Below, piece by piece: positions 42,589 through 50,709 of a DNA stretch of 64,000 nt; within the stretch, counting starts at the first letter, position 1; every line of letters begins with the position of its first letter. Source of the stretch: HGM04593 sp045657945 (GTDB lineage: Bacteria > Bacteroidota > Bacteroidia > Bacteroidales > Bacteroidaceae). The translations under genes were made by a program, and so were the position numbers. The stretch covers positions 186,001-250,000 of the forward strand of contig JAZOUB010000015.1 in assembly GCA_045657945.1 (NCBI GenBank). The letters are read 5' to 3'. Under the pieces are notes generated by a model. The model did not search any database. It was given only the letters and a program-made list of their open reading frames with translations, and had not been told where the DNA came from.

Positions 42589-44646
42589 TTACTTTATCTC
42601 GCTGCCCGGTTTTGCTGTGGGGGCAACGGTGAGCAATGAGAGTTTGCCTTCGTTGTCCTCGGCACTCAGGATCATACCCTCGCTCACGATGCCGCGCATT
42701 GTGCGTGGTGGCAGGTTGGCGATGAAGCATACCTGTTTGCCTACAAGTTCCTCGGGGTTGAAGTGCTTTGCAACACCCGAAAGGATTGTGCGTGTTGCAA
42801 GACCGTCATCAATCTTGAATTGCAACAGTTTGTCGGCCTTTGAAACCTTGGTACATTCAAGTACTGTACCCACACGCATGTCGAGCTTCATAAAATCGTC
42901 GATTGTGCACTCGGGGCGTATCGGGTTTGCCTTGTAGTTGGCTGCTTCGTTCTCTTTCTTAATGCGCTCAAGACGGTCGAGCTGTGCCTGAATGGTTTCG
43001 TCCTCGATTTTCTCGAACAACAGGCATACCTCGCCAAGCTCGTGACCCTCGCCAAGCAGTGTTGTGCTGCCAAGGCTTGTCCACTCGAAGTTTTCGATGT
43101 TGAGCATCTCACGCAGTTTCTTGCTGCTGAATGGCAAGAATGGCTCGAATACGATAGCGAGGTTTGCAACAAGCTGCAACGAGAGGTTGAGGATTGTTGC
43201 CACGCGACCCATGTCGGTCTTTGCAAGTTTCCAAGGCTCTGTCTCGGCAAGATAACGGTTACCTATGCGTGCAAGCTCCATAGCCTCTTTCTGTGCCTCG
43301 CGGAACTTGTACTGGTCGAGCAGGTTTTCCACTCTCTCCTTTACATTCACGAATTCGTCAATGATTGCTTTGTCGTAGTCGGTGAGTTTGCCACAGGTTG
43401 GAACCTTGCCGTCGAAATATTTCTTTGTGAGTACAAGAGCGCGGTTTACGAAGTTACCATAAACTGCAACAAGCTCGTTGTTGTTGCGTGCCTGAAAATC
43501 CTTCCACGTAAAGTTGTTGTCCTTGGTCTCGGGCGCGTTGGCAGTTAGTACATAGCGCAATACATCCTGCTTGCCGGGGAAGTCAACGAGATACTCGTTC
43601 AACCATACAGCCCAGTTGCGTGATGTTGAAATCTTGTCGTCCTCAAGGTTAAGGAACTCGTTGCTTGGTACGTTGTCGGGCATCACATACTTGCCGTGAG
43701 CCTTCATCATTACGGGGAAGATGATACAGTGGAATACGATGTTGTCCTTACCAATGAAGTGTACGAGACGTGTATCCTCGTTCTGCCACCACTGTTCCCA
43801 TGTACCATGCTTCTCGGGGTTCTTGTCGCACAGTTCCTTTGTGTTGGAGATATATCCGATAGGGGCGTCGAACCATACATAGAGAACCTTGCCGTCAGCA
43901 CCCTCCACGGGTACAGGGATACCCCAGTCAAGGTCACGTGTCATGGCGCGTGGCTGCAGGTCCATGTCGAGCCAGCTCTTGCACTGTCCATAGACATTTG
44001 GACGCCATTCCTTGTGCTCCTCCAGAATCCACTCTTTAAGCCACTGCTGGTAGTCGTTGAGCGGCAGGTACCAGTTCTTTGTCTCCTTGAGTATCGGTGC
44101 CTCGCCGGTCTCCTTTGAACGGGGATTGATTAGCTCTGTTGGCTCAAGCGCACGGCCACATCCTTCCTCGCACTGGTTGCCATAGGCCTGTTTGTGGCAG
44201 TATGGGCACTCGCCCACGACATCGCGGTCGGTAAGGAACTTCTCGTTCTTTACATCATAGAACTGCTTTGAAGTCTGCTCTACGAGCTTGCCGTCATCGT
44301 ATAGTTTACGGAAGAATTCCGAAGCGAATTTGTGATGGGTCTCTGATGTTGTACGGCTATATACATCGAACGAAATGCCGAATCCCTCAAAGCTCTCCTT
44401 GATGATGCCGTGGTAACGGTCAACCACATCCTGTGGAGTGATGCCCTCTTTGCGGGCACGCTGTGTAACGGGTACGCCATGCTCGTCGCTACCGCCGATG
44501 AAGAGTACATCCTCGCCTTTGAGGCGCAGATAGCGTACATAAATATCGGCAGGTACATATACTCCTGCAAGGTGACCGATGTGGACGGGACCGTTTGCGT
44601 ATGGCAAGGCCGAAGTCACAAGTGTTCTTTTGAATTTCTTTTCCAT
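42589..44646 (-). CDS. metG: Methionyl-tRNA synthetase with C-terminal tRNA-binding domain
   Basis: The 685-residue enzyme charges tRNA-Met. It has the HIGH motif at 22-25 (PVHIGHLAG), a four-cysteine zinc knuckle (C147, C150, C159, C163), and a KMSKS-equivalent KISTS at 338-342. A C-terminal EMAPII/Trbp111-like domain follows from about 580 (MKLDMRVGTVLECTKVSKADKL). An upstream in-frame start at 44712 would add 22 residues that lack family character. ATG 44646 (MEKKFKRTLV) gives the usual length. It heads a seven-gene operon with surface-polysaccharide genes and pepP. Confidence 0.95.
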   Translation of the reverse strand: MEKKFKRTLVTSALPYANGPVHIGHLAGVYVPADIYVRYLRLKGEDVLFIGGSDEHGVPVTQRARKEGITPQDVVDRYHGIIKESFEGFGISFDVYSRTTSETHHKFASEFFRKLYDDGKLVEQTSKQFYDVKNEKFLTDRDVVGECPYCHKQAYGNQCEEGCGRALEPTELINPRSKETGEAPILKETKNWYLPLNDYQQWLKEWILEEHKEWRPNVYGQCKSWLDMDLQPRAMTRDLDWGIPVPVEGADGKVLYVWFDAPIGYISNTKELCDKNPEKHGTWEQWWQNEDTRLVHFIGKDNIVFHCIIFPVMMKAHGKYVMPDNVPSNEFLNLEDDKISTSRNWAVWLNEYLVDFPGKQDVLRYVLTANAPETKDNNFTWKDFQARNNNELVAVYGNFVNRALVLTKKYFDGKVPTCGKLTDYDKAIIDEFVNVKERVENLLDQYKFREAQKEAMELARIGNRYLAETEPWKLAKTDMGRVATILNLSLQLVANLAIVFEPFLPFSSKKLREMLNIENFEWTSLGSTTLLGEGHELGEVCLLFEKIEDETIQAQLDRLERIKKENEAANYKANPIRPECTIDDFMKLDMRVGTVLECTKVSKADKLLQFKIDDGLATRTILSGVAKHFNPEELVGKQVCFIANLPPRTMRGIVSEGMILSAEDNEGKLSLLTVAPTAKPGSEIK

Positions 44647-44709
44647 ATCTGTTATCTTTTTTAGTTTTGTTTTTGCTATTGTTGGAGACTGGTGTCTCGC
44701 GCTAAACGA

Positions 44710-44717
44710 CAAAATTA
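44710..44717 (-). promoter_or_regulatory. Possible -7 element of the metG operon
   Basis: The minus strand reads TAATTTTG, an exact TAnnTTTG match, 63 bp upstream of ATG 44646. It also argues against the longer start at 44712. No clear -33 element. Confidence 0.5.
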
Positions 44718-44825
44718 GTTATTTTATTTTAAAAAGCAGGCATGCGCGCGAGAAAAGTGTGCTATTATATTCGCTTTGGTGCATAAACGAGAGCGCGTTT
44801 TACTGGAGTAATGTGAAAAATGTGT

Positions 44826-44833
44826 TATCTTCG
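44826..44833 (+). promoter_or_regulatory. Probable -7 element of the Crp-like regulator gene
   Basis: TATCTTCG, the C variant of TAnnTTTG, 14 bp before the first ATG at 44848. The second in-frame ATG (44854) would leave a more comfortable leader. Confidence 0.5.
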
Positions 44834-44847
44834 CCATTAGAAACATT

Positions 44848-45417
44848 ATGACAATGAAGAATATAACAGCGAAAATAAAACATTATCATCCGGTTTGTGA
44901 TGAGGCTCTGCATGCAATGTTGAGTGAAATGACTGTTATGCATTGCCCTAAAAATACAACAATTGTACATTCGGGCAGAATTGACCGTAATGTCTATTTT
45001 GTAGAGGAAGGGGTTGCTCGTTCTGTTTTCCACAAGGATGGCGTGGACACTACAACTTGGTTCAGTATGGAAGGTGACATAACATTCGGCATGCATTCTC
45101 TCTACTATAATACTCCTTCGCTTGAGAGTATCGAAACTGTAACGGATTGTGTAATATATAAAATTCCAATTGATGTTCTGAATGCTTTATATGAGAAATA
45201 TATTGACATTGCCAATTGGGGAAGAATCGTTCATCAGGAGTGTAATATGCTCCTGAGTCTTATATTTGTGGAGAGGTTGCAATTGTCGCCTCATGAGCGG
45301 TATGAAAAGTTCCTTAAGCGTTATCCTGGTTTAATGAATAGGGTGAAACTCCGATATATCGCGGAATTTTTGGGTGTGACAATATATACCTTGAGTAGAA
45401 TCAGAAGCAAAAGATGA
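44848..45417 (+). CDS. Crp/Fnr-family transcriptional regulator
   Basis: The 189-residue protein has an N-terminal cyclic-nucleotide-binding-like beta barrel (HCPKNTTIVHSGRIDRNVYFVEEGVARSVF, then WFSMEGDITFGMHSLYYNTPSLESIETVTDC). A shortened C-terminal helix-turn-helix follows (VKLRYIAEFLGVTIYTLSRIRSKR). The barrel lacks the cAMP-binding RxS segment of E. coli Crp and has no cysteine cluster like Fnr, so its ligand is unknown. Short Crp-like regulators that end soon after the recognition helix are common in Bacteroidota. The acyltransferase gene follows with its own -7 element. Confidence 0.88.
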   Translation: MTMKNITAKIKHYHPVCDEALHAMLSEMTVMHCPKNTTIVHSGRIDRNVYFVEEGVARSVFHKDGVDTTTWFSMEGDITFGMHSLYYNTPSLESIETVTDCVIYKIPIDVLNALYEKYIDIANWGRIVHQECNMLLSLIFVERLQLSPHERYEKFLKRYPGLMNRVKLRYIAEFLGVTIYTLSRIRSKR

Positions 45418-45457
45418 TTTTTTGCTCCAAAGCAAATCTCTTAAAGTAAAGCTGTGC

Positions 45458-45465
45458 TATTTTTG
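45458..45465 (+). promoter_or_regulatory. -7 element of the acyltransferase gene
   Basis: TATTTTTG, an exact TAnnTTTG match, 37 bp upstream of ATG 45503. Because it lies inside the longest open frame, it supports the shorter start of the following gene. Confidence 0.6.
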
Positions 45466-45502
45466 CACAAAACAAGTATTACGCACAAAAACAGAAAATA
45501 AA

Positions 45503-46678
45503 ATGCAAAAAAGAACAATCTCATCGGTGGATTTTGCCGATGCAAAACCACATTATGAGCTTCTTGATGGCTTGCGTGGCGTAGCCGCAATTCTTGTACT
45601 TTTTTATCACGTTTTCGAGGGACTTGCCTTTGCCGAGGCAACAAATGGTGCCGGCAGTGGCTTGATAACAACGCTCAATCACGGGCACATTGCCGTGGAT
45701 TTCTTTTTTATCCTTTCGGGTTTCGTGATAAGTTATGCCTATGATGACCGTTGGGCTAAAATGAGTACGTGGCAGTTCTTCAAACGCCGTCTTGTGCGTC
45801 TGCACCCCATGCTTGTGATGGGTGCGATTATAGGCACAATCGCATTTGCGGTCGTCGGTTTTGAAAAGTGGGACGGCGCAGTATCCTCTACGGGTTGGGT
45901 GATGGTGGCAATGTTGCTTACCATGTTCATGATTCCGGCCGTTCCTGGTGTGCCATACGAGGTGCGTGGCAATGGCGAGATGTTCCCGCTTAACGGTCCG
46001 GCATGGTCGCTTTTCTTTGAGTATATCGGCAATATCCTTTATGCGCTTGTAATCCGTCGCCTTTCTACAAAAATCCTTACAATTCTGGCGGTTGTTCTAG
46101 GTTGTCTTCATGCATGGTTCTTTGTGGGGAATGTGTCGGGGTACGACATGGTTGGTGTTGGTTGGACTATCAATGAAGTGAATTTCTTGGGTGGTCTGGT
46201 ACGTATGTTGTTCCCCTTTACTGTGGGTATGTTGCTTGCCCGTACATTCAAGCCTCGCAAGGTTAAGGGTGCTTTCTGGAAATGCAGTTTAATGCTTGTT
46301 GTTCTGTTTGCAGTGCCATATATTGCTCCTTTTGAAAATTCAGGTATTAGTGTCAACAGCCTGTACGAGGTTGTGTGCATCGCGCTGGTGTTTCCATTTA
46401 TTGTGTGGTTGGGCGCCTGTGGTGGAACTGGCAGTTCCTTTACATCAAAGGTCAGCAAAGTGCTTGGAGATTTGTCCTATCCGCTGTATATCGTTCACTA
46501 CCCGATAATGTACATCTTCTATGCTTGGCTAATTGAGAAAAAAGTTTACACGCTGAATGAGTGTCTGGAGGTGGCCGCACTTGTTGTTGTTTCAAGCATA
46601 GTGCTTGCAATCTTGTGTCTGAAACTGTATGATGAACCTGTGCGCAGGTGGCTTACACGGAAAATGCAAAAGAGATGA
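45503..46678 (+). CDS. Acyltransferase 3 family membrane protein
   Basis: The 391-residue protein has about ten helices and the family start HYELLDGLRGVAAILVLFYHVFEG, whose His is the presumed catalytic residue, followed by AVDFFFILSGFVISYAYDDR and FFKRRLVRLHPM. Members O-acylate surface sugars such as O-antigen, peptidoglycan or exopolysaccharide; the target here is unknown. The frame opens earlier (45422), but a promoter element at 45458-45465 and the family alignment favour ATG 45503. A terminator follows. Confidence 0.9.
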   Translation: MQKRTISSVDFADAKPHYELLDGLRGVAAILVLFYHVFEGLAFAEATNGAGSGLITTLNHGHIAVDFFFILSGFVISYAYDDRWAKMSTWQFFKRRLVRLHPMLVMGAIIGTIAFAVVGFEKWDGAVSSTGWVMVAMLLTMFMIPAVPGVPYEVRGNGEMFPLNGPAWSLFFEYIGNILYALVIRRLSTKILTILAVVLGCLHAWFFVGNVSGYDMVGVGWTINEVNFLGGLVRMLFPFTVGMLLARTFKPRKVKGAFWKCSLMLVVLFAVPYIAPFENSGISVNSLYEVVCIALVFPFIVWLGACGGTGSSFTSKVSKVLGDLSYPLYIVHYPIMYIFYAWLIEKKVYTLNECLEVAALVVVSSIVLAILCLKLYDEPVRRWLTRKMQKR

Positions 46679-46686
46679 TAGAGAAA

Positions 46687-46714
46687 AGAGCGGTCATAAG
46701 GGCTGCTCTTTTTT
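46687..46714 (+). terminator. Terminator of the acyltransferase gene
   Basis: AGAGCGGTC pairs with GGCTGCTCT (two wobble pairs) around ATAAG and is followed by TTTTT. It begins 9 bp after the stop codon. Confidence 0.8.
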
Positions 46715-46756
46715 GTTATTTATAATTAAATTGATATTTTTAAGTAAAAAAATAGT

Positions 46757-46764
46757 TATCTTCG
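46757..46764 (+). promoter_or_regulatory. -7 element of the dapB-lepB-wbqC operon
   Basis: TATCTTCG, the same -7 variant as upstream of recR and the Crp-like gene, 21 bp before ATG 46786. An ATTG at 46730-46733 is slightly too far to be a good -33 element. Confidence 0.55.
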
Positions 46765-46785
46765 CGCTCATAAAATTTGAATAAA

Positions 46786-47541
46786 ATGAAAATAGCACTT
46801 ATCGGATATGGAAAGATGGGCAAGACTATTGAGAAGATTGCCCTTGAGAGAGGCCATGAAATTGTTTCAATAATTGATGTTGATAATCACGATGATATTC
46901 ACGGTGCTGCATTTGCAAGCGCAGATGTTGCCATTGAATTTACAGCTCCGCATGTTGCTTATGGCAATTGTATTGATGCCATGAATGCCGGTGTGAAGGT
47001 TGTGAGCGGCAGTACCGGCTGGTTTCAGCAGAATGAGGTCGAAATGCGCGAGAAGTGTGAGAAAGAGGGAAAGACACTTTTCTGGTCAAGCAATTTCAGT
47101 CTTGGCGTGGCAATCTTTTCGGCAGTAAACAATTATCTGGCAAAGATTATGAACCGTTTCCCGGTTTATGATGTGGAGATGGTTGAGACCCATCACATTC
47201 ACAAACTTGATGCTCCAAGCGGTACGGCCATTACACTTGCCGAGGGTATATTGAAGAATATTGACCGTAAGGCGAGTTGGGTAATGGGCGACTTGACCAA
47301 TCCTGACGGTTCGGTTACTGAAGGTGCTGCTCCAAAGGAGAATGAACTGAAGATTGATGCTATCCGTCGCGATGAGGTTCCCGGTATCCATACCGTTACA
47401 TACGATTCGCCGGCCGATACTATCACTATTACACACGATGCTCACAACCGCAGCGGTTTTGCCTTGGGCGCGGTACTCGCAGCCGAATATACCCATGAGC
47501 ATAGCGGTATGCTGGGCATGAAGGATTTGTTCAATTTCTAA
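46786..47541 (+). CDS. dapB: 4-hydroxy-tetrahydrodipicolinate reductase
   Basis: The 251-residue enzyme reduces dihydrodipicolinate with NAD(P)H in the lysine/diaminopimelate pathway, which also feeds peptidoglycan. It has an N-terminal Rossmann fold (IALIGYGKMGKTI) and the catalytic block ETHHIHKLDAPSGTA, with the His and Lys of the family. Length is slightly shorter than E. coli DapB (273), typical for Bacteroidota. An in-frame TTG at 46777 would add three residues; ATG 46786 is preferred. lepB follows after 10 bp. Confidence 0.95.
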   Translation: MKIALIGYGKMGKTIEKIALERGHEIVSIIDVDNHDDIHGAAFASADVAIEFTAPHVAYGNCIDAMNAGVKVVSGSTGWFQQNEVEMREKCEKEGKTLFWSSNFSLGVAIFSAVNNYLAKIMNRFPVYDVEMVETHHIHKLDAPSGTAITLAEGILKNIDRKASWVMGDLTNPDGSVTEGAAPKENELKIDAIRRDEVPGIHTVTYDSPADTITITHDAHNRSGFALGAVLAAEYTHEHSGMLGMKDLFNF

Positions 47542-47551
47542 ATTCCGGCTG

Positions 47552-49000
47552 ATGTTAGAATATAAATTCAAGATTCGTGACAAGGAGATACGTGTAAGGA
47601 CAGACCGTAGGTCGCTCATCAGGATGAGTGTGATTCTGTCTCTTTATCTGCTTTTCCTCATTTGGGTGAAAAGTTGGTTGGGTCTGCTTGTCGTTCCGTT
47701 TATAGTGGATAATTATACAACTCATCTTGTACCCTGGAAATGGTGGAAAAAGTGGGAGAACAAGACGCATCGCAAAATAATGAGTTGGGTAGATGCTATT
47801 GTCTTTGCACTGGTCGCTGTCTATTTTGTTCATCTCTACCTGTTCCAGAACTATGTGATACCTACATCGTCGCTTGAGAAGACTCTCCTTGTGGGCGACT
47901 ATCTGTTTGTGAGCAAGGTGAACTATGGCCCGCGTAAACCGCAGACTCCACTCAGTATGCCACTTACACAGCACACGATGCCGGTTTTGGGTTGCAAGAG
48001 TTATATTGATGCCATTCAGTGGGATTATGAGCGCGTCGCAGGATTCGAGGATGTTGAGCGTGGCGACATTGTCGTCTTCAACTATCCGGCAGGTGATATT
48101 GCAACAACCAATCCGACTGTTACTGATTTCCATGCGTATTGTTATGGTATTGGTATGGATTTGATGGGAATGAATGGCGCTTTGCCGGCAGAACCGACCC
48201 GTGAGGAGTATGAGAAGATTTACAGAAAAGGTTATAACTATATAAAGTCGAATTCCGGAGAGTTTGGCGAAATTGTATATCGCCCCGTTGACCGTCGCGA
48301 GAATTATGTAAAGCGTTGCATTGGCTTGCCGGGTGACAGCCTTGAGATTATAGACAAACAGGTGTATATCAATGGAAAGATTACACCATTGCCCAAGAAT
48401 GCCCAGTTCAATTATAATGTGCAGTTGAAACGTAAGATGTCCGAGGAACTTCGTTGTAAACTTGGGATAAGTCAGGAGGATCTTGCCTCGCTATATGCTT
48501 ATGGTCAGTTGCCCCTCACTGAGGAAAACTATCAGAAACTGAAGGCTAATACTGCTTTGGTCAAGAGTATAAGCATTGTGGATAACAACACTACGCAAGG
48601 CATATATCCTTTAAATGGCAACACCGGGTGGAGCAACGACAATTATGGACCGATATGGATACCAAAGAAGGGCGCGAGCGTTGGATTGACACTTGACAAT
48701 CTGGCTATATACGAGCGTCCCATTGTAGCCTACGAAGGTAACAAACTAGAGGTCAAGAATGGCAATATATATATCAATGGTAAGGTTGCGGACAGTTACA
48801 CATTCAAGATGGATTATTATTGGATGATGGGTGACAACCGTCACAATAGTGCCGACTCGCGCAGTTGGGGCTTTGTGCCCGAGGATCACATTGTGGGTAA
48901 GGCGTTGTTTGTGTGGCTGTCGCTTGACAAGGACCGTGGCTGGTTCGATGGAAAAATTCGTTGGAACCGCATGTTTCGTGGTGTAGGTTCATTTGATTGA
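47552..49000 (+). CDS. lepB: Signal peptidase I
   Basis: The 482-residue S26 protease removes Sec signal peptides. After N-terminal helices (about 24-52 and 78-100) come the nucleophile Ser107 (IPTSSLEKTLLVGD) and the general base Lys255 (ENYVKRCIGLPGD). Box E is MGDNRHNSADSRSWGFVPEDHIVGKA near 428-450. The Ser-Lys distance (about 148 residues, against 55 in E. coli) reflects a large insertion (about 126-250), and a second insertion lies at about 270-410. Enlarged LepB is usual in Bacteroidales. It is between dapB and wbqC. Confidence 0.94.
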   Translation: MLEYKFKIRDKEIRVRTDRRSLIRMSVILSLYLLFLIWVKSWLGLLVVPFIVDNYTTHLVPWKWWKKWENKTHRKIMSWVDAIVFALVAVYFVHLYLFQNYVIPTSSLEKTLLVGDYLFVSKVNYGPRKPQTPLSMPLTQHTMPVLGCKSYIDAIQWDYERVAGFEDVERGDIVVFNYPAGDIATTNPTVTDFHAYCYGIGMDLMGMNGALPAEPTREEYEKIYRKGYNYIKSNSGEFGEIVYRPVDRRENYVKRCIGLPGDSLEIIDKQVYINGKITPLPKNAQFNYNVQLKRKMSEELRCKLGISQEDLASLYAYGQLPLTEENYQKLKANTALVKSISIVDNNTTQGIYPLNGNTGWSNDNYGPIWIPKKGASVGLTLDNLAIYERPIVAYEGNKLEVKNGNIYINGKVADSYTFKMDYYWMMGDNRHNSADSRSWGFVPEDHIVGKALFVWLSLDKDRGWFDGKIRWNRMFRGVGSFD

Positions 49001-49007
49001 AAGAATA

Positions 49008-49634
49008 ATGAAAATAATAACTCACCCGTTATATCTTGCAGCCGTGCCTCTCTATGCACGGCTGTATGCATCTGAATCAATGGTGATTGATGATGTCGCG
49101 CCATTTGTGAAGCAGACATTCCGCAACCGTGCTGTGATTGCAACCGAGAATGGGGCGCAGTCCCTGACAATTCCTGTTGTGCATGATGGCGGCAAGGTTG
49201 CGATGAGAGATGTGCGTATAAGCGAGCATGGCAACTGGCGGCATCAGCACTGGAATGCCATAGTGAGTGCTTATCGCAAGAGTCCGTTCTTTGATTATTA
49301 TGCCGATGACTTCGCGCATTTCTATGAAGAGCGCGATGGCTTCCTTATGGATTTCAACCTGCGCCTGCATGGGGTTGTGAGCGAGTTGCTTGGCCTTGAA
49401 AGAAAGGTCGGGTTCCTGTCTGATGAGGCTTTTGATGCATCCGGCGCCGTCGATTTGCGACGCATTGCCGAGCCCAAGGCTCTGGAGACAGTCAATGGTG
49501 TGGTGTTGCAACCCTACTATCAGGTGTTTGCGCAGCGTAATGGTTTCATCCCTTCCCTGAGTGTTCTTGACCTGCTTTTCAACATGGGTCCCGAGGGTCT
49601 TGTCGTGTTGCGTGATAGTGTCTGCCCAAAGTGA
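49008..49634 (+). CDS. WbqC-like family protein
   Basis: The 208-residue protein resembles the WbqC-like family: an N-terminal strand and helix (THPLYLAAVPLYARLYASE) then the characteristic QTFRNRAVIATENGAQSLTIPVVHDGG, HGNWRHQHWNAIVSAYRKSPFFDYYADDFAHFYE and a C-terminal YQVFAQRNGFIPSLSVLDLLFNMG. Some members sit in O-antigen clusters, but their biochemical role is unsettled. It starts 7 bp after lepB. An earlier TTG (48993) overlaps lepB and is less likely than ATG 49008. Confidence 0.85.
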   Translation: MKIITHPLYLAAVPLYARLYASESMVIDDVAPFVKQTFRNRAVIATENGAQSLTIPVVHDGGKVAMRDVRISEHGNWRHQHWNAIVSAYRKSPFFDYYADDFAHFYEERDGFLMDFNLRLHGVVSELLGLERKVGFLSDEAFDASGAVDLRRIAEPKALETVNGVVLQPYYQVFAQRNGFIPSLSVLDLLFNMGPEGLVVLRDSVCPK

Positions 49635-49675
49635 ATTCCGGCAGATAAAAAATCTCGAAAAATAGTCCAACTTAT

Positions 49676-49706
49676 TTTGAACTCCAGGCCTCATGCATTA
49701 TCTTTG
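49676..49706 (+). promoter_or_regulatory. Promoter of the metF-holB-ricT-gldH operon
   Basis: TTTG at 49676-49679, a 19-bp spacer and TATCTTTG at 49699-49706 match the Bacteroidota consensus exactly. The start near 49713 leaves about 43 nt of leader, so there is no room for a SAM riboswitch. Confidence 0.88.
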
Positions 49707-49755
49707 TATTTGTGATAAAAGGGCTTATAGTGTCCCTGTGAAAAAGAAAAATGAG

Positions 49756-50709
49756 ATGCGAGTAATAGACTATATAAACTCTTCTTTAAAGACTGCTTTT
49801 TCGTTCGAGGTACTGCCGCCGCTTAAAGGAACCGGAACCGGTAGGCTTTTCGGGAATATCGACCGTCTTATGGAGTTTAATCCAGGTTATATCAATATAA
49901 CCACACACCATAGCGAGCCGGTTTATCAAAACCTTGGTGATGGTACATACAGGCTTGGCTCGATACGTCGCCGCCCGGGAACAGTGGCTGTGGCATCTGC
50001 AATCCATAAACGCTACGGTGTTCCTGTTGTGCCGCACATTTTGTGCAATGGATATACGCTTGAGGATACGGAGTACGCGCTCATAGACTTGCAACTCTCG
50101 GGTATAACCGATATTCTTGTTTTGCAGGGCGACAAATGCAAGGGTGACACAAACTGCGCGCCTGCAAAGTGTGGCAACAAGCATGCGATAGACTTGCAGC
50201 GCCAGGTAAACCGTTACAATGAGGGTTTCTTTGTTGACGGAACAGCAATGAAGGAGAAGGGTGTGCCGTTCTCATACGGTGTGGCGTGTTATCCCGAGAA
50301 ACATGAGGAGGCTCCCAATATGGAGTTTGACCTTGCTGTCTTGAAGCAGAAGGCCGATGAGGGTGCTGCGTATGCCGTGACACAGATGTTCTTTGACAAC
50401 AGCAAGTATTTTGCTTTTGTGGAGCGCGCAAGGGCTATGGGAATTGACATTCCGATTATTCCGGGTATAAAACCTATACACCGACTCTCGCAGATGAACA
50501 TTCTGCCAAAGACATTCCGTGTTGACTTGCCGGCAGAGTTGGTGGCTGAACTTGTGAAATGCAAGGATGATGCCGCTGTTGCACAGGTCGGCCGTGAATG
50601 GGGCATACAGCAATGCCGTGAGCTCAAGGAACACGGGGTGCCGAGCATACATTTCTACACCCTCAATGCCTTTGACAGTATTTATGAAATAGCAAAAGCG
50701 ATATACTGA
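49756..50709 (+). CDS. metF: Methylenetetrahydrofolate reductase
   Basis: The 317-residue FAD-dependent TIM-barrel enzyme makes 5-methyltetrahydrofolate for methionine synthesis. It has the N-terminal FSFEVLPPLKGTG (catalytic Glu), the Bacteroidota form ITTHHSEPVY, VPHILCNGYT, DILVLQGDK (folate/FAD region), AVTQMFFDNSKYFAF and IIPGIKPI. The open frame extends to 49693, but that start lies inside the promoter. ATG 49756 (MRVIDYINSS) is used. The stop overlaps the holB ATG by one base. Confidence 0.95.
   Translation: MRVIDYINSSLKTAFSFEVLPPLKGTGTGRLFGNIDRLMEFNPGYINITTHHSEPVYQNLGDGTYRLGSIRRRPGTVAVASAIHKRYGVPVVPHILCNGYTLEDTEYALIDLQLSGITDILVLQGDKCKGDTNCAPAKCGNKHAIDLQRQVNRYNEGFFVDGTAMKEKGVPFSYGVACYPEKHEEAPNMEFDLAVLKQKADEGAAYAVTQMFFDNSKYFAFVERARAMGIDIPIIPGIKPIHRLSQMNILPKTFRVDLPAELVAELVKCKDDAAVAQVGREWGIQQCRELKEHGVPSIHFYTLNAFDSIYEIAKAIY

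Noticed and set aside
42589..44712. Longer metG start at 44712
   Set aside because: The extra 22 residues have no family character, and a -7 element at 44710-44717 overlaps that start.
47555..48133. 192-residue open frame antisense to lepB
   Set aside because: Shadow of the signal peptidase gene; no start context or motif.
49640..49755. SAM riboswitch or other leader before metF
   Set aside because: The promoter at 49676-49706 leaves only about 43 nt before the ATG, too short for a known SAM aptamer.
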